From: Microlunatus panaciterrae
Lineage (GTDB): Bacteria; Actinomycetota; Actinomycetes; Propionibacteriales; Propionibacteriaceae
Assembly (NCBI RefSeq): GCF_016907535.1
Contig: NZ_JAFBCF010000001.1
Span: forward strand, 3,162,001-3,226,000
DNA: 64,000 nucleotides
Direction: 5' to 3'
The notes below the pieces were generated by a model. The model ran no database searches. It was not told the DNA's origin and saw only the letters and a program-made list of their open reading frames with translations. The position numbers and the translations under genes were made by a program. Positions within the stretch are counted from its first letter, which is position 1. Every line of letters starts with the position of its first letter. This document shows, piece by piece, positions 46,677 to 55,167 of the stretch.

Positions 46677-46692
46677 AGGGACCAAGGTCCCT
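46677..46692. promoter_or_regulatory. DosR/DevR-like box upstream of marR-clc
   Basis: agggacc / ggtccct with a 2-bp AA centre is a perfect 16-bp palindrome. It fits the core of the mycobacterial DosR consensus GGGACTWWAGTCCC, with C/G in place of the inner T/A. It is 71 bp from the marR start; ppdK ends 180 bp to the other side. Confidence 0.5.
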
Positions 46693-46796
46693 TCCGTACC
46701 TGCTGCTGCGGGTGAAAGTCTGAACGCGACTCAGGGCCGGTGCCCGGTCGGGTGGCGAGATCCTCCCCACGTGCCAGCGCCGCGACCCAGAGATGC

Positions 46797-46841
46797 AGAA
46801 GCCGGCCCGTCTCCCTCGGGGGAGAAGACGGGCCGGCTTCT
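46797..46841 (-). terminator. 16-bp hairpin downstream of ppdK
   Basis: agaagccggcccgtct at 46797-46812 pairs perfectly with agacgggccggcttct at 46826-46841 (13-nt loop). It starts 30 bp after the ppdK stop on the minus strand. There is no U-tract, but the strength and position suit a terminator. Confidence 0.6.
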
Positions 46842-46870
46842 CGTTGTCATCAGCCAGCGCGCGGTGCCTG

Positions 46871-49555
46871 TCAGGCCGACTCGGACGGACCCGCGCCGGA
46901 ACGACCAGCCTCCAGCCGGGCGATCGGCACCCGGAAGGGCGAGCAGGAGACATAGTCGAGGCCCACCTCGTCGAAGAAGTGGATCGAGTCCGGGTCGCCG
47001 CCGTGCTCCCCGCAGACACCGAGGTGCAGATCGGGACGGGTGGCGCGGCCGTGCTCGACCGCGTACCTGATGAGCTGGCCGACGCCCTGGGTGTCGAGCG
47101 ACTCGAACGGCGAGACGGCGAAGATGCCCTTCTCCAGGTAGGTGCCGAAGAAGGATGCCTCCACGTCGTCACGGGAGAAGCCCCACGTCATCTGGGTCAG
47201 GTCGTTGGTGCCGAACGAGAAGAACTCCGCAGCGCGGGCGATCTCACCGGCAGCCATCACGGCCCGCGGGAGCTCGATCATGGTGCCGACCTTATAGTCG
47301 GGGCGCACCCCGGTGTCCGCCTCGATCTCGGCGGCCACCTTGGTGATGTCGGCACATACCAGCTCGAACTCCTGCACGGTGGCTACCAACGGGATCATGA
47401 TCTCCGGGTGCGGGTGACCGCCCGCCTGCACGCGCAGGGCAGCCGCCTCCAGGATGGCGCGCGCCTGCATGGCGAACAGGCCGGGGATGACGATGCCGAG
47501 CCGGACCCCGCGCAGGCCGAGCATCGGGTTCACCTCGTGCAACCGCTTCACCGTCTCAAGCAGCTTGTGCTCCTTGGTGTCGCGCTTGCCTCGCTCGTCG
47601 TGCAGAGCGACCTCGACCGCAAGGTCGGCATAGTCCGGCAGGAACTCGTGCAGCGGCGGGTCGATCAGCCGGATGGTCACCGGGAGCCCGTCCATCGCCT
47701 CCAGGATGCCGACGAAGTCATCACGCTGCCGCGGCAGCAGCTCGGCGAGTGCGGCCTGCTGCTCCTCGGGCGACTCGGCCAGGATCAGGTTCTCGACCAG
47801 CGCCTTGCGTTCGCCCAGGAACATGTGCTCGGTCCGGCACAGCCCGATCCCCTGTGCGCCGAAGCGGCGTGCCCTGGCCGCATCCTCGGGGGTGTCGGCG
47901 TTGGCTCGGACGGCCATCCGCCGGGTCCGGTCGGCATGCTCCATGATGCGCGAAACGGCTGCCACGAGCTCGTCACCGGTCGTGGTCTCGTCGCCTTCGA
48001 AGTGTCGGACCACCAACGAGTCCGCCACCGGTACCTCGCCGGCGAACACCTCGCCGGTCGTTCCGTCGATGGAGATCAGATCGCCCTCGGCGATCTCGAC
48101 CCCGTCCCGGGTGCGCATCCTCCGCCCCTTGACATCGATGGTCAGCGAGTCGGCTCCGCAGACACAGGTGCGTCCCATGCCGCGCGCCACGACCGCCGCG
48201 TGCGACGTCTTGCCGCCACGGCTGGTGAGGATGCCGGTCGCCGCGACCATTCCCCGCAGGTCGTCGGGGTTCGTCTCGCGCCGGACCAGGATCACCGACT
48301 CGCCGCGCTCGGCCCATTCGACGGCGCTCTCAGAGTCGAAGACCACCTTGCCGACCGCGGCGCCGGGTGAGGCGTTCATGCCGGTGGCGATCAGCACCCG
48401 TTCGGCGTGGGTGTCGAACCGTGGAAACATCAGGTTGGCCAGCTGAGCCCCGTTCACCCGACGGATCGCCTCGTGCATGTCGATCAGCTGCTGGTCGACC
48501 AGCTGGCAGGCAATCCGGAACGCCGCCTCCGCGGTCCTCTTGGCGATGCGGGTCTGCAGCATCCAGAGCTTGCCATGCTCGATGGTGAACTCGACGTCGC
48601 ACAGGTCGCGGTAGTGGGTCTCCAGCTTCGCCATGATGTCGAGAAGCTGGTCGTAGGACGTCTTGTCGAGCTGCTCGAGGTCGGCCAGTGGAACGGTGTT
48701 CCGGATGCCTGCAACGACATCCTCGCCCTGGGCGTCCTGCAGGTAGTCCCCGTACACCCCCTGTGCACCGGAGGCAGGATCGCGCGTGAAGGCGACCCCG
48801 GTGCCGGAGTCCATGCCGCCGTTGCCGAAGACCATCGCACAGATGTTCACCGCTGTGCCGAGGTTGTTGGGGATGTGCTCCTCGTGCCGATAGATGGTCG
48901 CCCGCTCGGTGTTCCAGGAGTCGAAGACGGCGCCGACAACCATGTCGAGCTGTTCGCGGGGGTTCTGTGGGAACGGTCGGCCGGTGTGGGTGACGATCAG
49001 CTCCTGGTAGGTGGTGACCAGCGCCTCCAGGTCATCGACGTTGAGATCGAGATCGTTCCGGGTGCCACGGTGGGCCTTCACCCGGTCCAGCTCGTCATGG
49101 AAGACCTTGGCGTCGATGCCGAGCACGGTCGAACCGAACATCTGCAGGAGACGACGGTAGGAGTCGAAGGCGAAGCGCTTGTCTCCGCCCGCCAAGGCCG
49201 CCAGGCCGTGCACCGAGTCGTCGTTGAGCCCGACGTCGAGGACGGTGTCCATCATGCCGGGCATGGAGAACTTCGCACCGGAGCGTACCGAGACCAGCAG
49301 TGGACCGTCGGCCTGGCCGAGCCTGCGACCCATCTTCTGTTCCAGCGCATCCAGGTGCTCGTCGACCTCCTCGGCGAGACCCTCGGGCGCCTGCCCGTGC
49401 TCGAGATAGGCGCGGCAGGCGTCGGTGCTGATGGTGAACCCCGGTGGTACCGGCAGCCCGAGGTTGGTCATCTCGGCGAGGTTGGCACCCTTGCCGCCGA
49501 GGAGATCCTTCAGGTCCTTGCTGCCTTCGGAGAAGTCATAGACGTACTTGGTCAT
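46871..49555 (-). CDS. ppdK: Pyruvate, phosphate dikinase
   Basis: 894 residues; interconverts pyruvate + ATP + Pi and PEP + AMP + PPi. The N-terminal nucleotide domain begins TKYVYDFSEGSKDLKDLLGGKGANLAEM. The phosphohistidine swivel has GGKTSHAAVVARGMGRTCVCG, and the C-terminal TIM barrel carries the PEP-binding GTNDLTQMTWGFSRDD and the catalytic Cys in LGVCGEHGGDP. Length is standard. The ATG at 49555 is preferred to a start 14 codons earlier, which would cross a DosR-like box. PPi use links it to anaerobic or dormant metabolism. Confidence 0.96.
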   Translation of the reverse strand: MTKYVYDFSEGSKDLKDLLGGKGANLAEMTNLGLPVPPGFTISTDACRAYLEHGQAPEGLAEEVDEHLDALEQKMGRRLGQADGPLLVSVRSGAKFSMPGMMDTVLDVGLNDDSVHGLAALAGGDKRFAFDSYRRLLQMFGSTVLGIDAKVFHDELDRVKAHRGTRNDLDLNVDDLEALVTTYQELIVTHTGRPFPQNPREQLDMVVGAVFDSWNTERATIYRHEEHIPNNLGTAVNICAMVFGNGGMDSGTGVAFTRDPASGAQGVYGDYLQDAQGEDVVAGIRNTVPLADLEQLDKTSYDQLLDIMAKLETHYRDLCDVEFTIEHGKLWMLQTRIAKRTAEAAFRIACQLVDQQLIDMHEAIRRVNGAQLANLMFPRFDTHAERVLIATGMNASPGAAVGKVVFDSESAVEWAERGESVILVRRETNPDDLRGMVAATGILTSRGGKTSHAAVVARGMGRTCVCGADSLTIDVKGRRMRTRDGVEIAEGDLISIDGTTGEVFAGEVPVADSLVVRHFEGDETTTGDELVAAVSRIMEHADRTRRMAVRANADTPEDAARARRFGAQGIGLCRTEHMFLGERKALVENLILAESPEEQQAALAELLPRQRDDFVGILEAMDGLPVTIRLIDPPLHEFLPDYADLAVEVALHDERGKRDTKEHKLLETVKRLHEVNPMLGLRGVRLGIVIPGLFAMQARAILEAAALRVQAGGHPHPEIMIPLVATVQEFELVCADITKVAAEIEADTGVRPDYKVGTMIELPRAVMAAGEIARAAEFFSFGTNDLTQMTWGFSRDDVEASFFGTYLEKGIFAVSPFESLDTQGVGQLIRYAVEHGRATRPDLHLGVCGEHGGDPDSIHFFDEVGLDYVSCSPFRVPIARLEAGRSGAGPSESA

Positions 49556-49589
49556 GATTTGATCATGAACCGGCCGACTCCCGACCAGT

Positions 49590-49604
49590 AGGGCCATCGG
49601 TCCC
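49590..49604 (-). promoter_or_regulatory. DosR/DevR-like box upstream of ppdK
   Basis: Read on the minus strand: GGGACCGATGGCCCT, 13 of the 13 defined positions of GGGACTTNNGGCCCT except the two T bases. It lies 35 bp before the ppdK start. Confidence 0.5.
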
Positions 49605-49695
49605 GACTTCGCTGGCCACGATCTGCTTCATCGATGGCGATCGAGGGTCGGGTCGGCGGTTTGGTGCCGGGTACCAGGGGCCGGCTGGGCCCGGC

Positions 49696-50232
49696 TCACA
49701 GCTGGCTGACCCGGATGGTGTGGATCGGTGCATTCGGAAGGTCGCGCTCGTGCCGTGCTGCGAAGGCCAGCTCAAGGCGGTAGTTGTCGCTCGTCGTGTA
49801 GGTGAAGATGATCTCGGTACCGAAACCGCCGGACTGGTTGGCGGCGCCATAGGTCGCGCCGATGCTGCTGGCCGTGTCCGTCCAGGTGAGATCGGCGGGC
49901 AGCGTGCCCTGGTAGGCGCTGAAGCTGGCATCAGAGCTGGGCAGGCCGATGGCGTTCTCGTCGTTGTAGAGCGTGACTGCGATCACGGTCCCGCTGGCGT
50001 CGAGGGTCAGCTGGAAGCCCTCCTGCTGCACGTTCACGCTCGTGTCCGAGGATCGTCCCAACCCTTGGCCGTACTGCTGCAGATCCGAGTCGCTCCACAC
50101 GTTCCTGCCGAGCGCCCACTGCCAGATCTCCCCATCGGTTCCCGAACCAGTGCGGGTGGACAATGCAGTGCAGGCGGACAAGCCCGTGATCATCACCAAC
50201 CATGCGGCAGCCAGTAGCGCTGCGACCCTCAT
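49696..50232 (-). CDS. Lipoprotein of unknown function
   Basis: 178 residues. The signal ends in lipobox LSAC (Cys21). The mature part (EIWQWALGRNVWSDSDLQQYGQGLGRS...VNVQQEGFQLTLDASGTVIAVTLYNDENAIGLP...YQGTLPADLTWTDTASSIGATYG) resembles repeat units in proteins that compare sequence pairs of beta strands, but I do not recognise a family. The ATG at 50232 has an aggag ribosome-binding site 8 bp upstream. It faces a kinase gene across 390 bp. Confidence 0.75.
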   Translation of the reverse strand: MRVAALLAAAWLVMITGLSACTALSTRTGSGTDGEIWQWALGRNVWSDSDLQQYGQGLGRSSDTSVNVQQEGFQLTLDASGTVIAVTLYNDENAIGLPSSDASFSAYQGTLPADLTWTDTASSIGATYGAANQSGGFGTEIIFTYTTSDNYRLELAFAARHERDLPNAPIHTIRVSQL

Positions 50233-50622
50233 GATCAACACTCCTGTTTCGAGGACGGCGCGCGTCGCCGCCTCCGTTGTCGACTCCAGCCTGCGCGGCG
50301 CGGGCGGGAGGCTGCCAGGGCACAAGTGCCTGGGGCGAGCGCCGAACGTCCCGGGGGCCTCTCCTGAGTTGGGCTGCCGGCGTTGACGCCGTCGGGGATC
50401 GACAGCGCGCGACGACCCGGCACACGACAGCGGCGGATCGTCGCGACGATCGTGCAGGCCGGCGAGTAAACCTGACGTCACGGGCACCGCCACAGCTCGA
50501 TTCCGGGGTCGGTGCCGCCGGCAGCCGGACGCCTTTGGTCGCACTCGGCGGGTCCGCCGTAAGGTGTCGTAGGCTCAGGAGCCGAATCGCCCGTAAGTGA
50601 CATCGAGGAGACGGAGGTCGTC
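50233..50622. other. Divergent intergenic region
   Basis: No gene is supported. A TAGGCT -10-like box at 50570-50575 and a purine-rich gaggagacggagg site near 50603 lead into the kinase gene. The rest shows nothing recognisable. Confidence 0.4.
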
Positions 50623-52308
50623 ATGCTTGCGCCTGACGCTCTCATTGCGGGCCGCTACCGCCTGGTCGAGCTGGTTGGGTCCGGCGGGATGGGCGTGGTC
50701 TGGAAGGCGTGGGACGACCGGCTGCATCGGGCCGTCGCGCTCAAGCTGTTGCATCAGCAGGCGCAACTCAGCGACGCCGAGTCAGAGTTGGCGACCCAGC
50801 GGGCGATGCGCGAGGCCCGGATCACCGCTCGGCTGCACCATCGGCATGCCGTGCCGGTGTTCGACGTCGTCGAGCACGAGGGTCAGCCGTGCCTGATCAT
50901 GCAGTTCGTCCCGTCGCACCCACTCTCGGCGGTGCTCCGGGACCGGGGAACGCTGGAGCCGGCCGAGGCCGCCGCGATCGGAGTGCAGGTCGCCTCCGCG
51001 CTGGCGGCTGCCCACCAGGTGGGCATCGTCCATCGCGACGTCAAGCCGGGCAACGTGTTGATCGCCGAGGACGGCAGCGCCATGATCAGCGACTTCGGGA
51101 TCTCGCGGGCCATGGGCGACGTGAGTCTGACCACGACCGGCCTGGTGCACGGCACGCCCGCCTACCTCTCGCCCGAGGTCGCCCGAGGTGAAGAGTCGAG
51201 CTCCAAGTCCGACGTCTTCTCGCTCGGCGCCACGCTGTACGCCGCAATCGAGGGGGCACCGCCGTTCGGCAAGGACCAGAACTCCATGGCCCTACTGCAC
51301 AAGGTCGCCTCCGGCGACTTCGAGCCTCCCCGGCGCAGCGGCCGGCTGACGCCCGTCCTGGAGAGCATGCTGTCGGTGGACCCGGCCGACCGTCCGTCGA
51401 TGACTGAGGTGGCGTCCCTGCTCGCGGATGTGGGGGGCGTCAGTGCCGAGTCGGGCGGGATCGAGCCGACCGTCGCATTTCCGGCGGCCGCTGCTGAGCC
51501 TGCGGCCGGTGAGCCGCCCACGGCAACGCCCACCACCGTGAGCCCCACCACGCGCACTCCCGGCGCAGAGGCGTATCCGCCAGCGGGGGAGGCGGCCGCC
51601 GTCGCCGGCGCGAGGACTTGGCCGCCAGCCACCGCGGCGCGCCCATCGTCGACGCCCGCCGCTGACCGACCGTCGCCGCCGGCGCGGCGTCGCACGCTCA
51701 CCCGGGCCGCAGTGGTGGTCGGGGTCCTGCTCGTGCTCACCATCCTGGCCGCCAGCGTGGTGCCCCTGCTCAACGGGCCCGACAGCGCTGCTCCGCCGGC
51801 CGATCCGTCGCAGTCGAGCGCGCCGGTTCCGTCCCAGTCGTCGTCAGCTGCGCCGAGCGCGTCGTCCCAGACCAGCGCCACGTCGTCTCGGACCAGTGCC
51901 ACGCCGTCCAAGACGCGCAGCCCGTCGACCTCACCGAAGGCCACCCCAACGGCCAGCAAGTCGTCCTCAGCGAAGAACGCGCCGACGGCCGCACAGCTGG
52001 CGCAGGCGATCTCCAGCTACTACGCCCTGGTGCCCGGCAAGACCGAACAGGCCTGGAAGCTCCTGACGCCCTCCTATCAGAACAGGACGGCGGGGGGCCG
52101 CAAGTCCTACCAGAAGTTCTGGAAGGACATCGATCAGGTCTCGGTGTCCAAGGTGAGCGGCACGCCACCCGACGGAGCGGTGGCCACGGTCACCTACCGC
52201 TTCAAGGACGGGAAGGTCGTCGAGGAGCGCACGTCGTACCGGCTGGTGAACGACGGCGGAGTGCTCAAGATCAACGACTCCTCGGTGCTCAGCAGCTCGA
52301 CCAAGTAG
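50623..52308 (+). CDS. Transmembrane serine/threonine protein kinase (PknB-like kinase domain)
   Basis: 561 residues. Kinase domain at about 11-275: GSGGMGVVWKAW glycine loop, VALK (K41), HRDVKPGN (137-144), DFG (157-159) and GTPAYLSPE (177-185). A Pro/Ala-rich linker leads to one membrane helix (AAVVVGVLLVLTILAASVVPLL), then a Ser/Thr-rich stretch and an extracellular domain of about 110 residues (AQLAQAISSYYALVPGKTEQAWKLLTPSYQNRTAGGRKSYQKFWKDIDQVSV) shared with other actinobacterial kinases. No PASTA domains. Ligand unknown. Confidence 0.93.
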   Translation: MLAPDALIAGRYRLVELVGSGGMGVVWKAWDDRLHRAVALKLLHQQAQLSDAESELATQRAMREARITARLHHRHAVPVFDVVEHEGQPCLIMQFVPSHPLSAVLRDRGTLEPAEAAAIGVQVASALAAAHQVGIVHRDVKPGNVLIAEDGSAMISDFGISRAMGDVSLTTTGLVHGTPAYLSPEVARGEESSSKSDVFSLGATLYAAIEGAPPFGKDQNSMALLHKVASGDFEPPRRSGRLTPVLESMLSVDPADRPSMTEVASLLADVGGVSAESGGIEPTVAFPAAAAEPAAGEPPTATPTTVSPTTRTPGAEAYPPAGEAAAVAGARTWPPATAARPSSTPAADRPSPPARRRTLTRAAVVVGVLLVLTILAASVVPLLNGPDSAAPPADPSQSSAPVPSQSSSAAPSASSQTSATSSRTSATPSKTRSPSTSPKATPTASKSSSAKNAPTAAQLAQAISSYYALVPGKTEQAWKLLTPSYQNRTAGGRKSYQKFWKDIDQVSVSKVSGTPPDGAVATVTYRFKDGKVVEERTSYRLVNDGGVLKINDSSVLSSSTK

Positions 52309-52413
52309 CCACCGCCAAGGGACTCTGCCGACTTCGCCTCGGAGCGGACGCTTTCGGACTAGGGTGAGCCGACACGGGAATCGTGTCGATGTCCTCGGGG
52401 GAAGGCGTCCGTC

Positions 52414-53382
52414 ATGTCGAATCGTCAGCGCACAAGAGCGGCCACACTGGTGGGCGCGCTCACGTACGCATGCCTGGCCGCGTTCGCGTCCGGCTGCAGC
52501 GGTCTGCTGCCGCTGGGCACCGCGGGTGCGCAGCAGCCGCCACCCACCTCCCAGCAGGCCTCTTCGGCTCCATCGAGCCAGCCGACACCGGCCGGCTCCA
52601 CCACAGCGCCCGGAGGGGACACGTCCACCGGCACCGCTGACTACCAGCTGGACCGCAGCGGTGCGGCGGCAACGAGTGACAACCGTTCGGGCGAGGTCGA
52701 CTACGCGGCCACCTCCCAGTACGCCATCGACATCCTGCAGAACGCGGACCGTGTCTGGACCGCCTGGTTCAAGGCCCAGGGCTACCCGGAGCCCTACGTG
52801 GTGCTCGACCTGATCCAGCCGGGTCAGAGCCTCGTCCTGACGCCGTGTACGAGTGCCAACGGGATGCCGAGCTCCTATCCGAACGCCTTCTACTGCGACG
52901 TGTCCAACGGGACCGACAACGGTCACATCATCATCCCGATCGAGACTCTGGCCAGGATGTGGTCGGGCGACATCTTCGGCACCCAGGTCAGCGATGTGAA
53001 GGCGGTCGGCGACTATGCCGCCGGCGTCATCCTCTCCCACGAGTTCGGGCACAGCGTGACCGCCGAGCTGGCCGAGGACACCGGCCGGACCCCGATGGCC
53101 AAGGGCAAGAACAAGGAGCTGATCGCCGACTGCTTCGCCGGCGTGCATACCTACGCGCTGTCCCTGGGAACCGACGGGTCTCTCGACCCTGGCGATGTCG
53201 ACGAGGCGCTCAACGCGCTGGCGGCGATCGGTGACCAGGGCGATGGTGGGACAGATCCGCACGGCACCCCGGCCGAACGGAAGAACGCCTTCCAGATCGG
53301 GCTGTACGGCTCGCAGGCAGATCCTCGCGGCGGGGTGCCGGCCAACTGCACAAAGGCGTTCTGGCCCGAGTTCGGCGGCTAG
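52414..53382 (+). CDS. Zinc metallopeptidase lipoprotein (YpfJ/Zn_peptidase type)
   Basis: 322 residues. Lipobox ASGC (Cys28), then a Pro/Ser/Thr linker. HEFGH at 209-213 (VILSHEFGHSVTAEL) with ELIADCFAGVHTYAL downstream matches the putative neutral zinc metallopeptidase family. A TAGGGT -10 box is at 52360-52365 and a small hairpin gacacg/cgtgtc lies at 52371-52387 in the leader. It follows the kinase by 105 bp and may be a separate unit. Substrate unknown. Confidence 0.88.
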   Translation: MSNRQRTRAATLVGALTYACLAAFASGCSGLLPLGTAGAQQPPPTSQQASSAPSSQPTPAGSTTAPGGDTSTGTADYQLDRSGAAATSDNRSGEVDYAATSQYAIDILQNADRVWTAWFKAQGYPEPYVVLDLIQPGQSLVLTPCTSANGMPSSYPNAFYCDVSNGTDNGHIIIPIETLARMWSGDIFGTQVSDVKAVGDYAAGVILSHEFGHSVTAELAEDTGRTPMAKGKNKELIADCFAGVHTYALSLGTDGSLDPGDVDEALNALAAIGDQGDGGTDPHGTPAERKNAFQIGLYGSQADPRGGVPANCTKAFWPEFGG

Positions 53383-53468
53383 AGATTCGGCTGCGACTGC
53401 ATCCGTCGATGCTCCGGCGGGGGAAGTGCTGACAAGAGGTTCTCACCATCCCCTGAAGGAGACATCGC

Positions 53469-54110
53469 ATGATCGCACGACGACTCGCGCAGCTCGGCTG
53501 CGCTGTGGTGCTGGCCGCGGCGACGACCCTGGTCGGCGCCCTGCCGGCCGGAGCGCACAGCCGCCACCACATGCCGGGAACGACGAGCCTGGCCATGCTG
53601 CTGGCCAAGGACGGATCAGGGTTCGACCGCAACCCGAACGACTTCGACATCGCCGACAATGCCGTGCGGGCGGTGTTGCAGGCGAAGCCCAACAGCCCGG
53701 TCGCGGTGCTGGCGAACGGGTCGGTGGCGTTGACCGCGTTCCTGCCGACCGATCGGGCCTTCCGGTCGCTGGCGAGGGACCTGACCGGGTCGTCCGCGCG
53801 CAGCGAGGCGGCGGTGTTCAGCACTCTTGCTTCGACCTTGGGCGTCGACACCATCGAATCCGTACTGCTCTATCACGTGGTGCCGGGAGCGACGATCACC
53901 TACCGCACTGCGGTGCGCTCCAATGGTGCCGTGCTCAGCACCGCTCTGGCCGGGTCGACCCTCACCGTGAAGGTGCGGTGCCGCAGCGTCAGCCTGGTCG
54001 ACGCCGATCCCAACGACGCCAACCCGCGGGTGGTCCGACGTGACCTCAACAAGGGCAATCTGCAGATCGCCCACGGCATCAGCCAGGTCCTGCGCCCCGC
54101 CGACCTCTGA
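53469..54110 (+). CDS. Secreted fasciclin (FAS1) domain protein
   Basis: 213 residues with a signal peptide ending near PAGAHS. The single FAS1 domain is seen in NSPVAVLANGSVALTAFLPTDRAFRSLARDLTG and VLLYHVVPGATITYRTAVRSNGAVLSTALAGSTLTVKV...HGISQVLRP. FAS1 proteins mediate adhesion. It has an aaggag ribosome-binding site 9 bp before the ATG. Confidence 0.88.
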   Translation: MIARRLAQLGCAVVLAAATTLVGALPAGAHSRHHMPGTTSLAMLLAKDGSGFDRNPNDFDIADNAVRAVLQAKPNSPVAVLANGSVALTAFLPTDRAFRSLARDLTGSSARSEAAVFSTLASTLGVDTIESVLLYHVVPGATITYRTAVRSNGAVLSTALAGSTLTVKVRCRSVSLVDADPNDANPRVVRRDLNKGNLQIAHGISQVLRPADL

Positions 54111-54181
54111 GCAGGACTGCCGGCTGCCAGCCGACCGTACCGGGATAATGGCCGATACGGTCGCAGGGTGGGAGGCAGTCG

Positions 54182-55021
54182 GTGAGTGAGCAGAGCGACA
54201 TGGGGGAGCCGAGTCACGGCACCCGGCTCCCCCTCGCCGCGGACTGTGAGAGCTGCTTCGCCCTCTGCTGCGTGGCTCTGCCGTTCTCTGCCTCGGCGGA
54301 CTTCGCCTTCGACAAGGCCGCCGGACAGCCGTGTGTCCACCTGCAGGAGGATCTCCGGTGCGGCATCCATCCGCGGCTGCGGCAGGAGGGTTTTCCCGGC
54401 TGCACGGCCTACGACTGCTTCGGCGCCGGCCAGCAGGTGTCCCAGGTCATCTTCGGCGGCGTGGACTGGCGGCTGAGTCCGGCCACGGCGGCGCTGATGT
54501 TCGCAGTGTTCCCAGTGGTACGGCAGCTGCACGAACTGCTCTGGTACCTGACCGAGGCGCTGGCTCTGGAGCCTTCCGGACCGCTCCATCCCGAGCTGCG
54601 CGAGACGCTGACTCAGACCGAGCAGCTCGCCACGGGAACCCCTGCTGACCTTCAGCAGCTCGACGTCTCCGCGCACCGGCAGGTGGTGGGCGAGCTGCTT
54701 CTCCGGGTCAGCGACCTCGTCCGCGCCGACGTGCCTGGCCGGAAGCGGGAGCATCGGGGTGCGGACCTGATCGGCGCGAAGCTGAAGGGCGCCGATCTGA
54801 GGGGTGCCAACCTGCGTGGGGCCTGCCTGATCGCGGCTGACCTGTCTGGCGCCGATCTGCGCTGGGCGGATCTACTCGGGGCCGATCTCCGCGCCGCCGA
54901 TCTCGGTCACGCCGACCTGTCCCGGGCGATCTTCCTGACCCAGCCGCAGGTGAATGCCGCCACAGGTGACACGCACACCGCACTCGCGTCCTCGCTGCAG
55001 CGCCCGGTCCACTGGAGCTGA
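54182..55021 (+). CDS. Cys-cluster (YkgJ-like) plus pentapeptide-repeat protein
   Basis: 279 residues. The N-terminal cluster C22xxC25...C29C30, C51, C60, C74 and C79 fits the YkgJ-type metal-binding domain (zinc or iron). A helical middle follows. About ten pentapeptide repeats A(D/N)LxG run from 195 to 255 (ADLIGAKLKGADLRGANLRGA) and would form a right-handed beta-helix. The start is GTG at 54182. There is no signal peptide. Pentapeptide helices can mimic DNA; target unknown. Confidence 0.85.
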   Translation: MSEQSDMGEPSHGTRLPLAADCESCFALCCVALPFSASADFAFDKAAGQPCVHLQEDLRCGIHPRLRQEGFPGCTAYDCFGAGQQVSQVIFGGVDWRLSPATAALMFAVFPVVRQLHELLWYLTEALALEPSGPLHPELRETLTQTEQLATGTPADLQQLDVSAHRQVVGELLLRVSDLVRADVPGRKREHRGADLIGAKLKGADLRGANLRGACLIAADLSGADLRWADLLGADLRAADLGHADLSRAIFLTQPQVNAATGDTHTALASSLQRPVHWS

Positions 55022-55167
55022 TCATGGCCGGCTCGCGGGGGTTGACGGCCCGCGGAAGAGACGATTGTCTGCAGTGAGACCGGCCGAGGCGCTGTTCGCG
55101 CACGTTCGTCGTACGTCACACAGGGCAGACCCTGGGTGAGGACCTTGAACCTAGGCGAAGTTGCCCG

